Positions 7,934-17,469 of a stretch of DNA of 64,000 bases are shown here, piece after piece (position 1 is the stretch's first letter; each line of letters starts with the position of its first letter). Under the pieces are notes generated by a model that was not told where the DNA came from, searched no databases, and saw nothing but the letters and a program-made list of their open reading frames with translations. Location: positions 3,458,001 through 3,522,000 of the forward strand of contig NZ_CP041063.1 of NCBI RefSeq assembly GCF_011082085.1. The letters run 5' to 3'. The DNA is from Bacillus sp. Cs-700. Lineage in GTDB: Bacteria > Bacillota > Bacilli > Bacillales > Guptibacillaceae. A program made the position numbers and the translations under genes.

Positions 7934-8533
7934 TTAATCGGTTAATATCTTATATTCTTCAGGAATGTGAAGCGTTGTTTCATAATAGAATTCATCAGAA
8001 TATCGGTTTGAAATGGGTTTTTCGATCATTTTGTAGGTTAGGTAGGGCTGTTGAATTGGTTCTTTTACAATCGTTGATTCTACGATTTTTTGCTGTTTTT
8101 CACCTGTATCCGTAATCGTGTCTAGCTTTACCCAGATGGAATGATGATTATCGCTTACATAGTGAGATTCAATGCCTTCTTTTTCCTCAGGTGCTTGCAG
8201 CAGTTGTGAAAAGTCTTCTACCTTTTCGTTATGCTCATCTAGTGAATTAAGATAAGGAGAAAGCGTGTTTTCTTTCCAGTAAGTTTCATCCACCGAAAAA
8301 TCATAGCTGTTGATGGTGAAAGATAAATAGCCTATGATGATCAAAATAAGGGCAAGTGAGGCTCCCTGATAGATAAAATTTAAATGCGAGAGTGATTTTC
8401 GATTTTGTATAAGATGAACCATGAATATTAACCCAACAATGATCCACAACACGTCAGATATGATTGTGAGGGGTGCATCAGCTAGTTTTGCGACTTCGTT
8501 GTATTTTTCAATGACTTGGTTGATCGTAGGCAT
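7934..8533 (-). CDS. Two-TM membrane protein of unknown function
   Basis: No family recognised. With the ATG at 8533 the 199-residue product has two hydrophobic helices, about residues 24-42 and 57-76, and then a polar, Glu-rich C-terminal domain of about 120 residues that would lie on one face of the membrane. GGAGG lies 9 bases before this start, while a second ATG two codons upstream is only 3 bases from it. An imperfect hairpin (about 7889-7926) lies between this gene and the convergent GGCT gene. Confidence 0.65.
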   Translation of the reverse strand: MPTINQVIEKYNEVAKLADAPLTIISDVLWIIVGLIFMVHLIQNRKSLSHLNFIYQGASLALILIIIGYLSFTINSYDFSVDETYWKENTLSPYLNSLDEHNEKVEDFSQLLQAPEEKEGIESHYVSDNHHSIWVKLDTITDTGEKQQKIVESTIVKEPIQQPYLTYKMIEKPISNRYSDEFYYETTLHIPEEYKILTD

Positions 8534-8724
8534 AATCATTTTCCTCCAGAATATAAAATAGCTAATCGATGGGAACACATTGTCGCTTCAATGACGACTT
8601 GCTCATTGTAACAATAAAATGGAGGTTTCATCCATATAAATTGAGAAATATCGTATAGTAGGAGGAGGCATTGTTGTTGTCTAGCGCTTAATTGAATTGA
8701 TTTAAAGAAATGAGGGTATCATCC

Positions 8725-9234
8725 ATGCTTCCATATACCATTTGCTTTATCAAGAAAAATCACCACCTTCTCCTTCTAAATCGACGAAAAGCCCCAACGA
8801 TGGGACTCTGGAATGGTGTTGGGGGAAAGATTGAAAAGAATGAGACGCCTTCTGAAAGTATAATTAGAGAGACATTTGAAGAAACAGGAATTAAGTTAGA
8901 GAGCGTCACATACGCAGGAAATGCGCATTTTCATAGTCAGCATGGTAAGTCAGGTATGTATATTTTTATTGCTGATTTACCAGATGGAATGAATCTTTAC
9001 ACTCCGTTAAATACAGTAGAAGGAATCCTTGATTGGAAACCGATTGAGTGGATCCTTGATAAAGAAAATAGAGGAGTGATCGGTAATTTACAGAAGTTCT
9101 TGCCTGAGATCCTTGATGGAAACATCTATCTTGAACACAAATTCGTATATGAGCACCATCAGCTCCAATCTTATACGAGTTTCCCACTAGTAGATCGTGA
9201 AGCTGACAAAATGCGTCTATTAGTTAATAGGTGA
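8725..9234 (+). CDS. Nudix hydrolase, MutT-like (8-oxo-dGTP diphosphatase family)
   Basis: A 169-residue Nudix protein with a complete Nudix box: GKIEKNETPSESIIRETFEETGI (positions about 33-55, G-x5-E-x7-RE-x2-EE-x-G). The preceding LLLLNRRKAPTMGLWNGVGG is typical of the MutT/NUDT1 branch that sanitises oxidised purine nucleotides, although biochemical specificity cannot be read from sequence. GAGGG (8712-8716) is 8 bases before the ATG at 8725. The earlier in-frame ATG at 8710 overlaps that site. Confidence 0.85.
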   Translation: MLPYTICFIKKNHHLLLLNRRKAPTMGLWNGVGGKIEKNETPSESIIRETFEETGIKLESVTYAGNAHFHSQHGKSGMYIFIADLPDGMNLYTPLNTVEGILDWKPIEWILDKENRGVIGNLQKFLPEILDGNIYLEHKFVYEHHQLQSYTSFPLVDREADKMRLLVNR

Positions 9235-9242
9235 AGAAGTGC

Positions 9243-9284
9243 AAAAAGAGCGCTAAACACATGGAGACGTTTAGCGCTCTTTTT
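9243..9284. terminator. Bidirectional hairpin terminator
   Basis: A 16-base stem (AAAAAGAGCGCTAAAC with GTTTAGCGCTCTTTTT) lies between the convergent Nudix and DMT genes. Confidence 0.9.
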
Positions 9285-9294
9285 AATGACTTAA

Positions 9295-10182
9295 TTAATG
9301 AGATGTTTGCAGTTCTCTCTTTTTAAGCTTTTTTGCCTCATGATTGTTACGTAGAAACATATAAAATGAGGCTGAGAAAATAATGATATAGCCAATAATA
9401 CTCCATGCATCAGGAATTTGTCCGAATAGGACGATGCTGATTAAAGCAGAGTAAACGACTGTCGAGTAGAAGAAAATCGAAATCTCGCGAGCTGGCGCAA
9501 ACTTATAGGCAACGGTAAGGCCAAATTGGCCAAGCGTAGCGAACACGCCTGCTAGTAAAAGATAGATCAGCTGCTTCGTTTCCATTGGTTCATAGAACAT
9601 AATCACGAAGGGTAACAAAACAACGGTTGAGAAGAATGAGAAATAGAATACTACCGTATAGAATTTTTCGCGCTGTCCAAGCACCCTTAGAACTGTATAG
9701 GCGCCTGCAGCGAAAATAGCAGAAAGTAGTCCAGAAATATACGGGATCGTTTCCACCGAGAATTGCGGCTTGATAATCATTAGCGTACCGATGAAAGCAA
9801 TGATGATGGCAACGATCTGAAAACGTCTTGCTTTTTCTTTTAAGAAAAGAGCAGAGAAGATAATTAATAAGAAAGGACTTAGCTTATTGAGCATGTCGGC
9901 ATCAGAAAGAACGAGATTATCGATCGCGTAAAAATAGAAGATGATTCCTAGCGTTCCAAGAGCGGAGCGAAGTAAAAGGAACTTCTGATTTTCTTTTTTA
10001 CCGAATAGCCTTTCTTTGTAGTACATCACAAAACCAAATGAAATGACGGCAGAGACACCATTCCGAAACATCGTTTTTTGAATCGTTGGTACGTCACCTG
10101 ATAGCTTTACTAAAGCAGCCATCATGGCAAAACCAAAAGATGATATTAGTAATAGGATAATTCCTTTATTTCGATCACTCAT
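9295..10182 (-). CDS. DMT superfamily transporter, EamA family
   Basis: Ten-helix drug/metabolite transporter of 295 residues made of two EamA repeats. Each repeat shows alternating hydrophobic helices, and the first repeat has the typical ...AALVKLSGD...RNGVSAVISF and ALFLKEK patterns. The C-terminus ends in a basic cytoplasmic tail. EamA proteins export amino acids, metabolites or drugs; the substrate is unknown. GGAGG lies 6 bases before the ATG. Divergent from the DUF368 gene. Confidence 0.9.
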   Translation of the reverse strand: MSDRNKGIILLLISSFGFAMMAALVKLSGDVPTIQKTMFRNGVSAVISFGFVMYYKERLFGKKENQKFLLLRSALGTLGIIFYFYAIDNLVLSDADMLNKLSPFLLIIFSALFLKEKARRFQIVAIIIAFIGTLMIIKPQFSVETIPYISGLLSAIFAAGAYTVLRVLGQREKFYTVVFYFSFFSTVVLLPFVIMFYEPMETKQLIYLLLAGVFATLGQFGLTVAYKFAPAREISIFFYSTVVYSALISIVLFGQIPDAWSIIGYIIIFSASFYMFLRNNHEAKKLKKRELQTSH

Positions 10183-10421
10183 CTAATTCCTCCAGTGTGT
10201 GTAAATCACTTCTATCACTTTACTGCAAACCAATCGTCTATTTCAACTGCCACGCTTTAATTAGGAAATGTCACAAAATTGATTCACCCTTTTCTGAGGG
10301 AGATGTGGCATAGTAAATGATAGCGAACATTTTTTTATGAAACAGAAAAACGTTCGGTTAACAAAAGGCGAGATATGGGTAAAGTAGGTACTAGACAGAT
10401 AGCAAAAGGAGAAACGTAAAC

Positions 10422-11246
10422 ATGTTTGTGTGGCGAAATATTTATCGAGGTTTATTAATGGGTGTTAGTGACCTGATCCCCGGTGTTAGTGGTGGAACGA
10501 TCGCGATGGTGCTTGGCATTTATCGTAGGTTAATTAGTGGGATCAATGGGTTAATGAGTAAGAATTGGAAAAAAGAACTCGGTTTTTTTATTCCCCTTTT
10601 ACTAGGAGTAGGGCTTGCGTTACTGCTCGTAAGCCGGGTTATGGAAAAACTTCTTGAACATTATCCTCAGCCAACGTTCTTTTTCTTTATTGGTTTAATT
10701 ATAGGAGTAGTGCCTTTTCTATTAAGAAAAGTGGATTACAAACAAAATTTCGAGTCTTTCCATTATGGATTGTTAATTGTGGCGGCAATTCTAATTGCTT
10801 CTACCTTGTTTCTAAAGGGCGAAGGATCAGGTGAGGTGATGAAATCGTTAGATATGGTTGATTACGTCATTCTCTTTTTCTCAGGATGGTTAGCGAGTAC
10901 AGCGATGATTCTTCCTGGAGTAAGCGGGTCTTTTGTCCTTTTATTATTGGGATCTTATCAAACCGTTATAAACGGTATTTCTTCCTTCAATATTCCTCTA
11001 CTATTAACAGTGGGCGCTGGAATCATTATTGGATTAAGCTTAACAGGTAAGGTAATTGCTCATTTGCTCTCGAAATATACCGTCTCCACTTATGCGGTTA
11101 TGATTGGATTAGTGATCGGATCAGTTGTTGTCTTATATCCAGGGTTTCAGTCAGATGTAGGACTTGCTATAGCAAGTATAGCAACGTTACTCCTTGGATT
11201 AGGGGCAGCTATAGCTCTTGGAAAAATTGAGCATAAGGAAGCATAA
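10422..11246 (+). CDS. DUF368 family membrane protein, candidate undecaprenyl-phosphate transporter
   Basis: Polytopic membrane protein of 274 residues with the repeated DUF368 signature: DLIPGVSGG at residues 17-25 and ILPGVSGS near residue 164, reflecting an internal duplication. DUF368 (PopT) proteins have been reported to return the lipid carrier undecaprenyl phosphate across the membrane for cell-wall polymer synthesis, with importance under alkaline conditions. That role here is inferred from the family. The upstream 240 bases probably hold its promoter, but no clear consensus was found. AAAGGAG precedes the ATG. Confidence 0.88.
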   Translation: MFVWRNIYRGLLMGVSDLIPGVSGGTIAMVLGIYRRLISGINGLMSKNWKKELGFFIPLLLGVGLALLLVSRVMEKLLEHYPQPTFFFFIGLIIGVVPFLLRKVDYKQNFESFHYGLLIVAAILIASTLFLKGEGSGEVMKSLDMVDYVILFFSGWLASTAMILPGVSGSFVLLLLGSYQTVINGISSFNIPLLLTVGAGIIIGLSLTGKVIAHLLSKYTVSTYAVMIGLVIGSVVVLYPGFQSDVGLAIASIATLLLGLGAAIALGKIEHKEA

Positions 11247-11248
11247 TA

Positions 11249-11275
11249 AAAACCGCAGGATTTTCCTGCGGTTTT
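11249..11275. terminator. Bidirectional hairpin terminator
   Basis: A 12-base stem AAAACCGCAGGA/TCCTGCGGTTTT with a 3-base loop separates the convergent DUF368 gene and the sulfolipid cluster. Confidence 0.9.
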
Positions 11276-11284
11276 TTGTGAATC

Positions 11285-11740
11285 TCATTGCTTCTCCTGC
11301 TTTGGCTTCGTACGTGGAAACACGAGATGTTTCATCATAAAGAAGCTTGAAGCAGAAGAGAGCAGCATAGCGAGTCCCTTTGAAATGTTGCGTTCAATGT
11401 AGCGAGGAAGTGAAATCCATTCAAAAATGAGAAGCGCCCCATAAAAGACCAGGTTACTAATCCCAAGAGCGATCACAGCCTGGACGACAAACAGAAGCAC
11501 TTGTTTCCGATCATGAATTGCTTTGGAGGGAAACGTCAGCTTCGCATTCCAAAAATAGCTGTTGATGATCGCAAGCACATATGAAATTGTGTTATACATA
11601 ATAAGTTGGATTCGATCATCTGTAGGAAAGAACAGCATGAGCAGGTTTAAAGCCCCAATGTCAACAAGTGCATTCATTACACCAATTGCACTAAAGCTCA
11701 TTACCTGTTTTGAACCCCTTCCAATTCGCCACTGCTTCAT
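11285..11740 (-). CDS. GtrA family membrane protein
   Basis: A 151-residue protein with four predicted transmembrane helices and the GtrA hallmarks: FSAIGVMNALVDIGALNLL in helix 1, then ISYVLAIINSYFWNAKLTF. GtrA proteins are small flippase-like partners of glycosyltransferases, often moving lipid-linked sugars. It is the third gene of the predicted sulfolipid operon, 21 bases downstream of the glycosyltransferase, which suggests a role with the glycolipid or its precursor. The substrate is inferred from context only. Confidence 0.85.
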   Translation of the reverse strand: MKQWRIGRGSKQVMSFSAIGVMNALVDIGALNLLMLFFPTDDRIQLIMYNTISYVLAIINSYFWNAKLTFPSKAIHDRKQVLLFVVQAVIALGISNLVFYGALLIFEWISLPRYIERNISKGLAMLLSSASSFFMMKHLVFPRTKPKQEKQ

Positions 11741-11761
11741 AGACTCAACCTTCTATCATTT

Positions 11762-12904
11762 CTATTGGATCGCTTGTTGCTGTTTTTCTTGTTTCTGTTC
11801 AATAGCAGACTCATAGAAATCAAGTAGCTGCTGGGCTGGCCCTCGCCATCCATAATCTCTAGAATGCTCGTACGCTTCTTTTGACATTTTTTTTAGTAGT
11901 CCTGACTCTTGAAGGCGATTAATGACTTCAGTCAGATTACCGTTAGTACCTGAACGATAGAGAAGACCAGTTGAACCATCTTCAACTTGTTCGTTCGTTG
12001 GACCTGATTCTGCGGCTATGACGGGAAGACCGCTTGCCATCGCTTCAAGAATAACGAGGCCTAATGTTTCCGTTGTTGAAGGAAACATGAAGGCGTCTGC
12101 AGAAGCATAGGCCCTAGCAAGCTCTTCTCCGTGTAGAAAACCAGTGAAGGTCACGTTCTCTAGATGACCAAAATTCTTTTCAAGTTCACTTCGATAAGGA
12201 CCATCCCCGACAATCGCAAGATGAGCATCTGGCTTTTGCTCAAGCATCGGTACAAGTGAATCGATTTCTTTTTCGAACGCTAATCTTCCGACAAAAAGAA
12301 GAAGGGTTTTATCTGGATGATCATTTGATAAACGGGATCGCATGTCGCTGTCACGCAGTTCAGGATTGAATCGCTCGGTATCTACGCCACGCTTCCATAA
12401 ATGCATATTATAGAAATTTTGATCATTTAACTCTTCTAAGATGGCTTGTGATGTACAAAGGTTAATATCCGCTTTATTGTGCATTCTTCTGAAGTGCCAC
12501 CAGAGGAGAGGTTCCGACCATGACATATTGTAGTAATCGGCGTATTTTGGCACGTGAGTATGGTAAGAGGCGATAAGGGGGACGCCAAGTTTCTTACCAT
12601 ACTTAATACCTGAATATCCCATAAAAGCGGGGTTAACGACGTGAACGAGATCAGGATCAAACTCTTCTAGATATGTTTTAATCGTTCGAGTCGGCATGCC
12701 AAATTTCCGATGTTTATAGAGAAAGAATGTACGAGGCTGAACTCCATCAAAGCGAATATTCCGATAGCTACGCACTCCTAAATCTGGCGCAATGACCTGG
12801 ATTTCGTGTCCTTGATCAATTAAATAATCGATCGATGCACGAAGTCTCGTCACGACACCATCTGTTGAAGGTAGGAATGTCTCGGTTACGATGGATATTT
12901 TCAT
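11762..12904 (-). CDS. sqdX: GT4-family glycosyltransferase, SQD2/SqdX-like sulfoquinovosyltransferase candidate
   Basis: A 380-residue GT-B glycosyltransferase. The N-terminal acceptor domain shows TETFLPSTDGVVTRL and the block SYHTHVPKYADYYNM, and the C-terminal nucleotide-sugar domain has LLFVGRLAFEKEID, IVGDGPYR, FPSTTETLGLVILEAMASGLPV with the E-x7-E motif. SYHTHVP and LWKRGVD strongly recall plant SQD2 and cyanobacterial SqdX, which transfer sulfoquinovose from UDP-sulfoquinovose to diacylglycerol. Related bacillary GT4 enzymes that make other glycolipids are the main alternative. The adjacent UDP-sulfoquinovose synthase gene, 31 bases upstream, supports the sulfolipid role. GAGGTG precedes the ATG. 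Confidence 0.8.
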   Translation of the reverse strand: MKISIVTETFLPSTDGVVTRLRASIDYLIDQGHEIQVIAPDLGVRSYRNIRFDGVQPRTFFLYKHRKFGMPTRTIKTYLEEFDPDLVHVVNPAFMGYSGIKYGKKLGVPLIASYHTHVPKYADYYNMSWSEPLLWWHFRRMHNKADINLCTSQAILEELNDQNFYNMHLWKRGVDTERFNPELRDSDMRSRLSNDHPDKTLLLFVGRLAFEKEIDSLVPMLEQKPDAHLAIVGDGPYRSELEKNFGHLENVTFTGFLHGEELARAYASADAFMFPSTTETLGLVILEAMASGLPVIAAESGPTNEQVEDGSTGLLYRSGTNGNLTEVINRLQESGLLKKMSKEAYEHSRDYGWRGPAQQLLDFYESAIEQKQEKQQQAIQ

Positions 12905-12935
12905 AAGAACACCTCAATTAGTAATTTGCATCCCC

Positions 12936-14521
<1,586 letters not shown>

Positions 14522-15703
14522 ATGATGAGGTTTCGTTCATTTCGTTTCTTATGGGTTGGGCAGGGGTTTGCCAACACGGGGGACGTTCTCTATATTGTGG
14601 CGCTTATTGCTGTTCTTTACCAGGCAACGGGTTCTGCACTTTATCTTTCGCTGTTACCGTTCACAATTACAATGGCTCGTTTTGTGAGCGGAATGTGTGC
14701 ACCCCTCGTATTAAACCGAGTGTCGTTAAAAGGATTGCTCGTCGGTTCACAAAGTTTGAAGACGGTGCTGTTAGGATGGCTTGGTCTGTCATTATGGATT
14801 TTCACTCCTTCCGTGCTTTCCATATTATTGCTTGCTTTTCTAATTGCATTTTTGGATGGGTGGGCCGCGCCTGCTCGGAATGCCATGCTGCCTCAACTCG
14901 TTACGGAAAATGAACTTGCGAAAGCGAATAGTTTCGTAGCGGTCGTTGATCAATCGATTCAATTTGGAGGTTGGGCGATTGGCGGTATAATTGTTGCGGC
15001 TACTTCTGGCTTTATTGTGATTTGGATTACTTTTTTGATGTATGTCATTTCTACGCTTTTGATGGCGTTCATCGTCGTAAAAGGTTATCAAGATCGACAA
15101 ACGAAAATTCAAATGATGAGCGGTTGGAAAAGCATCTGGAAACATCCAGTTCTACGTGTTGTTCATATTATGATCGTTATTGAAGCTATCGCAAATGTCG
15201 TCTGGATTGCTGCGATTCTTTATATCTTTGTGGAAGAAGTGCTTATGAAATCAGAAGCATGGTGGGGATATTTAAATGCAAGCTTTTTCATCGGTTTGAT
15301 TGCTGGTGGTATGGCAGTATCAAAATATACGCGTTGGTTTGAACGGTATATGAAGGAAACGCTACTAATGACGTGCTTTTCGATTAGTATTCTCACGTTT
15401 ATCTTTGGCCTTACAAGTCTCCCTGTGGTCGCGCTTCTTTTAACTATCCTCTCTGGAATAGTAGAACAAATCAAATCCATAGCGATGGTGACGATGATTC
15501 AAAAAAGATGTCCGAATGAGTCTCTTCCTGAGGTGTTTAGTGCACAGAGTGCTCTGATCTCGATCACATTTGGTCTTGGATCTTTGCTTTATGGGTTTCT
15601 TGCTGAGCTTGTTAGTGTGTCATTTGTTTTTGGTTTGTCAGGAGTCTTATTGTTAGGATCAGCACTTTATTTACGAAAGAGCATTCACGTCTTTAATGAA
15701 TAG
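14522..15703 (+). CDS. MFS transporter
   Basis: A 393-residue major facilitator protein with about 12 transmembrane helices. It opens MRFRSFRFLWVGQGFANTGDVLY, the start typical of the MFS_3/EntS-like efflux group, and has a charged loop of about 20 residues (QDRQTKIQMMSGWKSIWKHP) between the two six-helix halves. The residues PARNAMLPQLV after helix 4 are also typical of that group. Likely a proton-driven exporter of drugs or siderophore-like compounds; the substrate is unknown. Tandem ATGs follow AAAGGGG. Confidence 0.87.
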   Translation: MMRFRSFRFLWVGQGFANTGDVLYIVALIAVLYQATGSALYLSLLPFTITMARFVSGMCAPLVLNRVSLKGLLVGSQSLKTVLLGWLGLSLWIFTPSVLSILLLAFLIAFLDGWAAPARNAMLPQLVTENELAKANSFVAVVDQSIQFGGWAIGGIIVAATSGFIVIWITFLMYVISTLLMAFIVVKGYQDRQTKIQMMSGWKSIWKHPVLRVVHIMIVIEAIANVVWIAAILYIFVEEVLMKSEAWWGYLNASFFIGLIAGGMAVSKYTRWFERYMKETLLMTCFSISILTFIFGLTSLPVVALLLTILSGIVEQIKSIAMVTMIQKRCPNESLPEVFSAQSALISITFGLGSLLYGFLAELVSVSFVFGLSGVLLLGSALYLRKSIHVFNE

Positions 15704-15707
15704 TAAG

Positions 15708-15744
15708 AAACAGCCCTCATCCTCGCCTAGCAAGGGGGCTGTTT
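15708..15744. terminator. Hairpin terminator
   Basis: AAACAGCCC (15708-15716) pairs with GGGCTGTTT (15736-15744), between the convergent MFS gene and small minus-strand gene. Confidence 0.65.
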
Positions 15745-15751
15745 CTCGTGA

Positions 15752-15949
15752 TTATCGATTTTGATCTTTATTTCCCGTTACATCGATAGCGGGTGTATTG
15801 TTGCCGAGATAGCTAGTAGGATGAGTGGGCTCCTCTCTATAGAAATCTTCATTGATTTTTTCGTCAACATTTACAGGGGCTTTCCCTTTGTAAAAGGAAT
15901 CGTTGATCTTTTTGTTGGCGCGCACGGATTCGCTCGGATCTTGTTTCAT
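15752..15949 (-). CDS. Small hydrophilic protein with repeated KIN-x-x-FY motif
   Basis: A 65-residue, highly polar protein with no hydrophobic segment. A near-perfect ribosome binding site (AAGGAGGTCG) about 6 bases before the ATG makes it a real gene. It contains two related segments, KKINDSFYKGKAPV and EKINEDFYREEPTH, i.e. a tandem repeat of a K-I-N-[DE]-x-F-Y motif. No family recognised; small polar proteins of this type are common in bacilli. Divergent from the HTH regulator. Confidence 0.65.
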   Translation of the reverse strand: MKQDPSESVRANKKINDSFYKGKAPVNVDEKINEDFYREEPTHPTSYLGNNTPAIDVTGNKDQNR

Positions 15950-16013
15950 ATTCGACCTCCTTATTTCGTCTGGACCTATTTAGCATGTGTAGTTTAGTGG
16001 GAAATCATGTTTT

Positions 16014-16053
16014 GTAAAGTTAGCTTTACGTAAAGTGTGTTTTACATTAAAAT
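16014..16053 (+). promoter_or_regulatory. Promoter with two overlapping dyads, probable operator of the HTH gene
   Basis: TTTACG (16025-16030), a 17-base spacer and TAAAAT (16048-16053) form a good sigma-A promoter. Two adjacent 16-base dyads of the form GTAAAG-N4-YTTTAC (16014-16029 and 16030-16045) cover the -35 and spacer. Their position suggests binding of a dimeric repressor, most simply the HTH protein encoded 30 bases downstream. Confidence 0.6.
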
Positions 16054-16082
16054 AATGGTGAAGAAGTTAGGAGGCCTTTTAA

Positions 16083-16286
16083 TTGAAAAATGTACTACGT
16101 GAAAAAAGAAGAGAAAAAGGCTTTTCACAAGATCGTTTGGCAGAAATACTGGGCGTATCAAGGCAAACGATTATTTCAATAGAAAAAGGAAAATACAATC
16201 CATCTTTACCGCTAGCACTCGAAATGGCGAAATTGTTTGGAACGATTGTCGAGGAAATTTTTTATCTAGACTCAGAGGGGGAGTAG
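16083..16286 (+). CDS. XRE/Cro-CI family HTH transcriptional regulator
   Basis: A 67-residue stand-alone HTH_3 protein. The helix-turn-helix is RLAEILGVSRQTIISIEKGKYNPSLPLALEMAKLF, typical of the short regulators that sit next to a small membrane protein gene. The TTG start follows GGAGG with 8-base spacing. It ends 2 bases before the membrane protein gene, so the two are cotranscribed. The double dyad in its promoter suggests autoregulation. Confidence 0.9.
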   Translation: MKNVLREKRREKGFSQDRLAEILGVSRQTIISIEKGKYNPSLPLALEMAKLFGTIVEEIFYLDSEGE

Positions 16287-16288
16287 GT

Positions 16289-16663
16289 GTGGGAATTAAT
16301 AAAGCGTATGTTGTTTTTGGCGTCTTTTTTGCTTTAAATGCTTTATTACTACTGAGCGTTGGGATTGGTACTGGTAATGAACCGATTCCAGCTAGTTATA
16401 TGCTGATATCAATGTCCATCATGGGTTTTTGCTTAAGTTACCTTCAGCCGCAATTTAAGGCGAAAGATGAGCGAAGTCGCATGATTCGAGAGAAAGGGAT
16501 GTTTTATTCCTATTTTGCTGTGCTTGGGTATATCATGGTGTTTCTTTCTCTTCTTCAATTCAACATTGTGGATATCAGTGCAGTAACGGTGCTGAGTGTG
16601 TTAGCTGCCATGCTGATTAGCACCGTTTTTGTTTCAATGGTGATCGTCGCTAAGCAGCATTAA
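16289..16663 (+). CDS. Four-TM membrane protein paired with HTH regulator (DUF2178-like)
   Basis: A 124-residue polytopic protein with about four helices, starting at GTG after GGGGGAG. A cytoplasmic loop holds KDERSRMIREKGMFYSYF, resembling the DER...I..K...S motif of DUF2178-type proteins that commonly accompany short XRE regulators. The function of such pairs is not established; roles in membrane stress or antimicrobial resistance have been guessed. Family assignment is tentative. Confidence 0.7.
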   Translation: MGINKAYVVFGVFFALNALLLLSVGIGTGNEPIPASYMLISMSIMGFCLSYLQPQFKAKDERSRMIREKGMFYSYFAVLGYIMVFLSLLQFNIVDISAVTVLSVLAAMLISTVFVSMVIVAKQH

Positions 16664-16741
16664 ATGCCATCACGATGATTAGAAAGGATGAGAATCGGGA
16701 AACCCCTTTTTGTGAGATCATCAAAAAGGAGTTGGATTGAC

Positions 16742-17092
16742 ATGAGTAAATCATTACAAGCCTATTTTACAACAGAGAACGATGCAGAAAGTGCAAAAGC
16801 TGATTTGCAGACTTATTCGGTAAGTCAATTGTCAGTTGAACATATTCCAGAAGATAAAAAGCTTAACATTGATGCACCTATTCCAGGACAGGGAACAGCT
16901 ACACCGGCTGGAGCGAACAACGATTTGTTCTTCTCAAACGAAACGCCTACAGGTAAACAAGAAGAAAATGCAGATCCTTCTGGGAAGGCAGATCGAGAGT
17001 TTCGCTATTTGTTAGCATTTGAAACAGATGAATCAGATGATACAGATTTACGTGAAGTGGTTTCAAAACATAATGGTGCTATGGAGAAATAA
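16742..17092 (+). CDS. Stress-type hypothetical protein, general stress protein 17M/YflT-like
   Basis: A 116-residue soluble acidic protein. It opens SLQAYFTTENDAESAKADL, which resembles the beta-alpha start of heat/general-stress proteins of the YflT group, where a ferredoxin-like half is followed by a variable tail. The middle is Gly/Pro/Asn-rich and the last 30 residues return to a folded pattern (REFRYLLAFET). AAAAGGAG lies about 10 bases before the ATG at 16742; an upstream in-frame ATG has no such site. Followed by a terminator. Confidence 0.6.
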   Translation: MSKSLQAYFTTENDAESAKADLQTYSVSQLSVEHIPEDKKLNIDAPIPGQGTATPAGANNDLFFSNETPTGKQEENADPSGKADREFRYLLAFETDESDDTDLREVVSKHNGAMEK

Positions 17093-17098
17093 GGATAA

Positions 17099-17125
17099 GA
17101 GCTGCGCGAATGTGCGCAGCTTTTT
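17099..17125 (+). terminator. Hairpin terminator
   Basis: GCTGCGC (17101-17107) pairs with GCGCAGC (17114-17120), followed by a T-rich run. Confidence 0.85.
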
Positions 17126-17135
17126 CTTTTGAGTG

Positions 17136-17181
17136 GCGGTAAGGGGTCAGGTACGTACCTGAGCCCCCGCTTCACTACCGC
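17136..17181. repeat. REP-like palindromic element
   Basis: A core palindrome GGGGTCAGGTAC/GTACCTGAGCCCC (17143-17167), with outer arms GCGGTA and TACCGC. The GGGGTCAGG...CCTGA(G)CCCC pattern resembles the short dispersed palindromes found in many Bacillaceae genomes. Only one copy is seen in this window. Confidence 0.5.
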
Positions 17182-17368
17182 GCTACTTCACAGCAGTATG
17201 AAAACAATTGTTGGTGGGCAGGCTTGAGATTGAAGTAGAAGAAGAGAAAGACAGAACGCACGATGTCCGCTATACTAGTGAAGGAAGCGCATCGGATGTG
17301 GCAATCTACATAAAGATTTGGTTCAATGAGTATGACACAAAACGTTGCGAATTTAAGTTCGGTTTCCT

Positions 17369-17422
17369 TTGATTCAGGGGAGAAAAAAAGGTATACTGAT
17401 AGCTAGATGATAATAATTACAA
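17369..17422 (+). promoter_or_regulatory. hemH promoter with Fur/PerR-like box
   Basis: TTGATT (17369-17374), a 17-base spacer and TATACT (17392-17397) form a sigma-A promoter. A 15-base site at 17408-17422, TGATAATAATTACAA, matches the 7-1-7 Fur consensus at 12 of 14 specified positions and resembles the PerR box. It sits over the expected transcription start region, which suits repression. Confidence 0.6.
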
Positions 17423-17469
17423 AAAGATAGTTTGTTTAATTAATTATTGGACGAGAGGGGAACACATTC

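Larger units (their letters stand above)
17131..17469. other. Intergenic region upstream of hemH with weak ORF
   Basis: Holds a REP-like palindrome (17136-17181), the hemH promoter and Fur/PerR-like box (17369-17422), and a 54-codon open frame at 17208-17372 starting with TTG that has no ribosome binding site. That frame encodes a stretch reading DVRYTSEGSASDVAIYIKIW, which I cannot assign; it may be a decayed gene fragment. Confidence 0.5.

Noticed and set aside
10324-10354. CGAAC...GTTCG arms resembling an SOS (LexA/DinR) box upstream of DUF368
   Set aside because: The spacing between arms is far larger than the 4 bases required, so it is not a LexA site.
17208-17372. A 54-codon ORF between the REP-like palindrome and hemH
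   Set aside because: No ribosome binding site, TTG-only start and no recognisable similarity; listed only within the intergenic entry.
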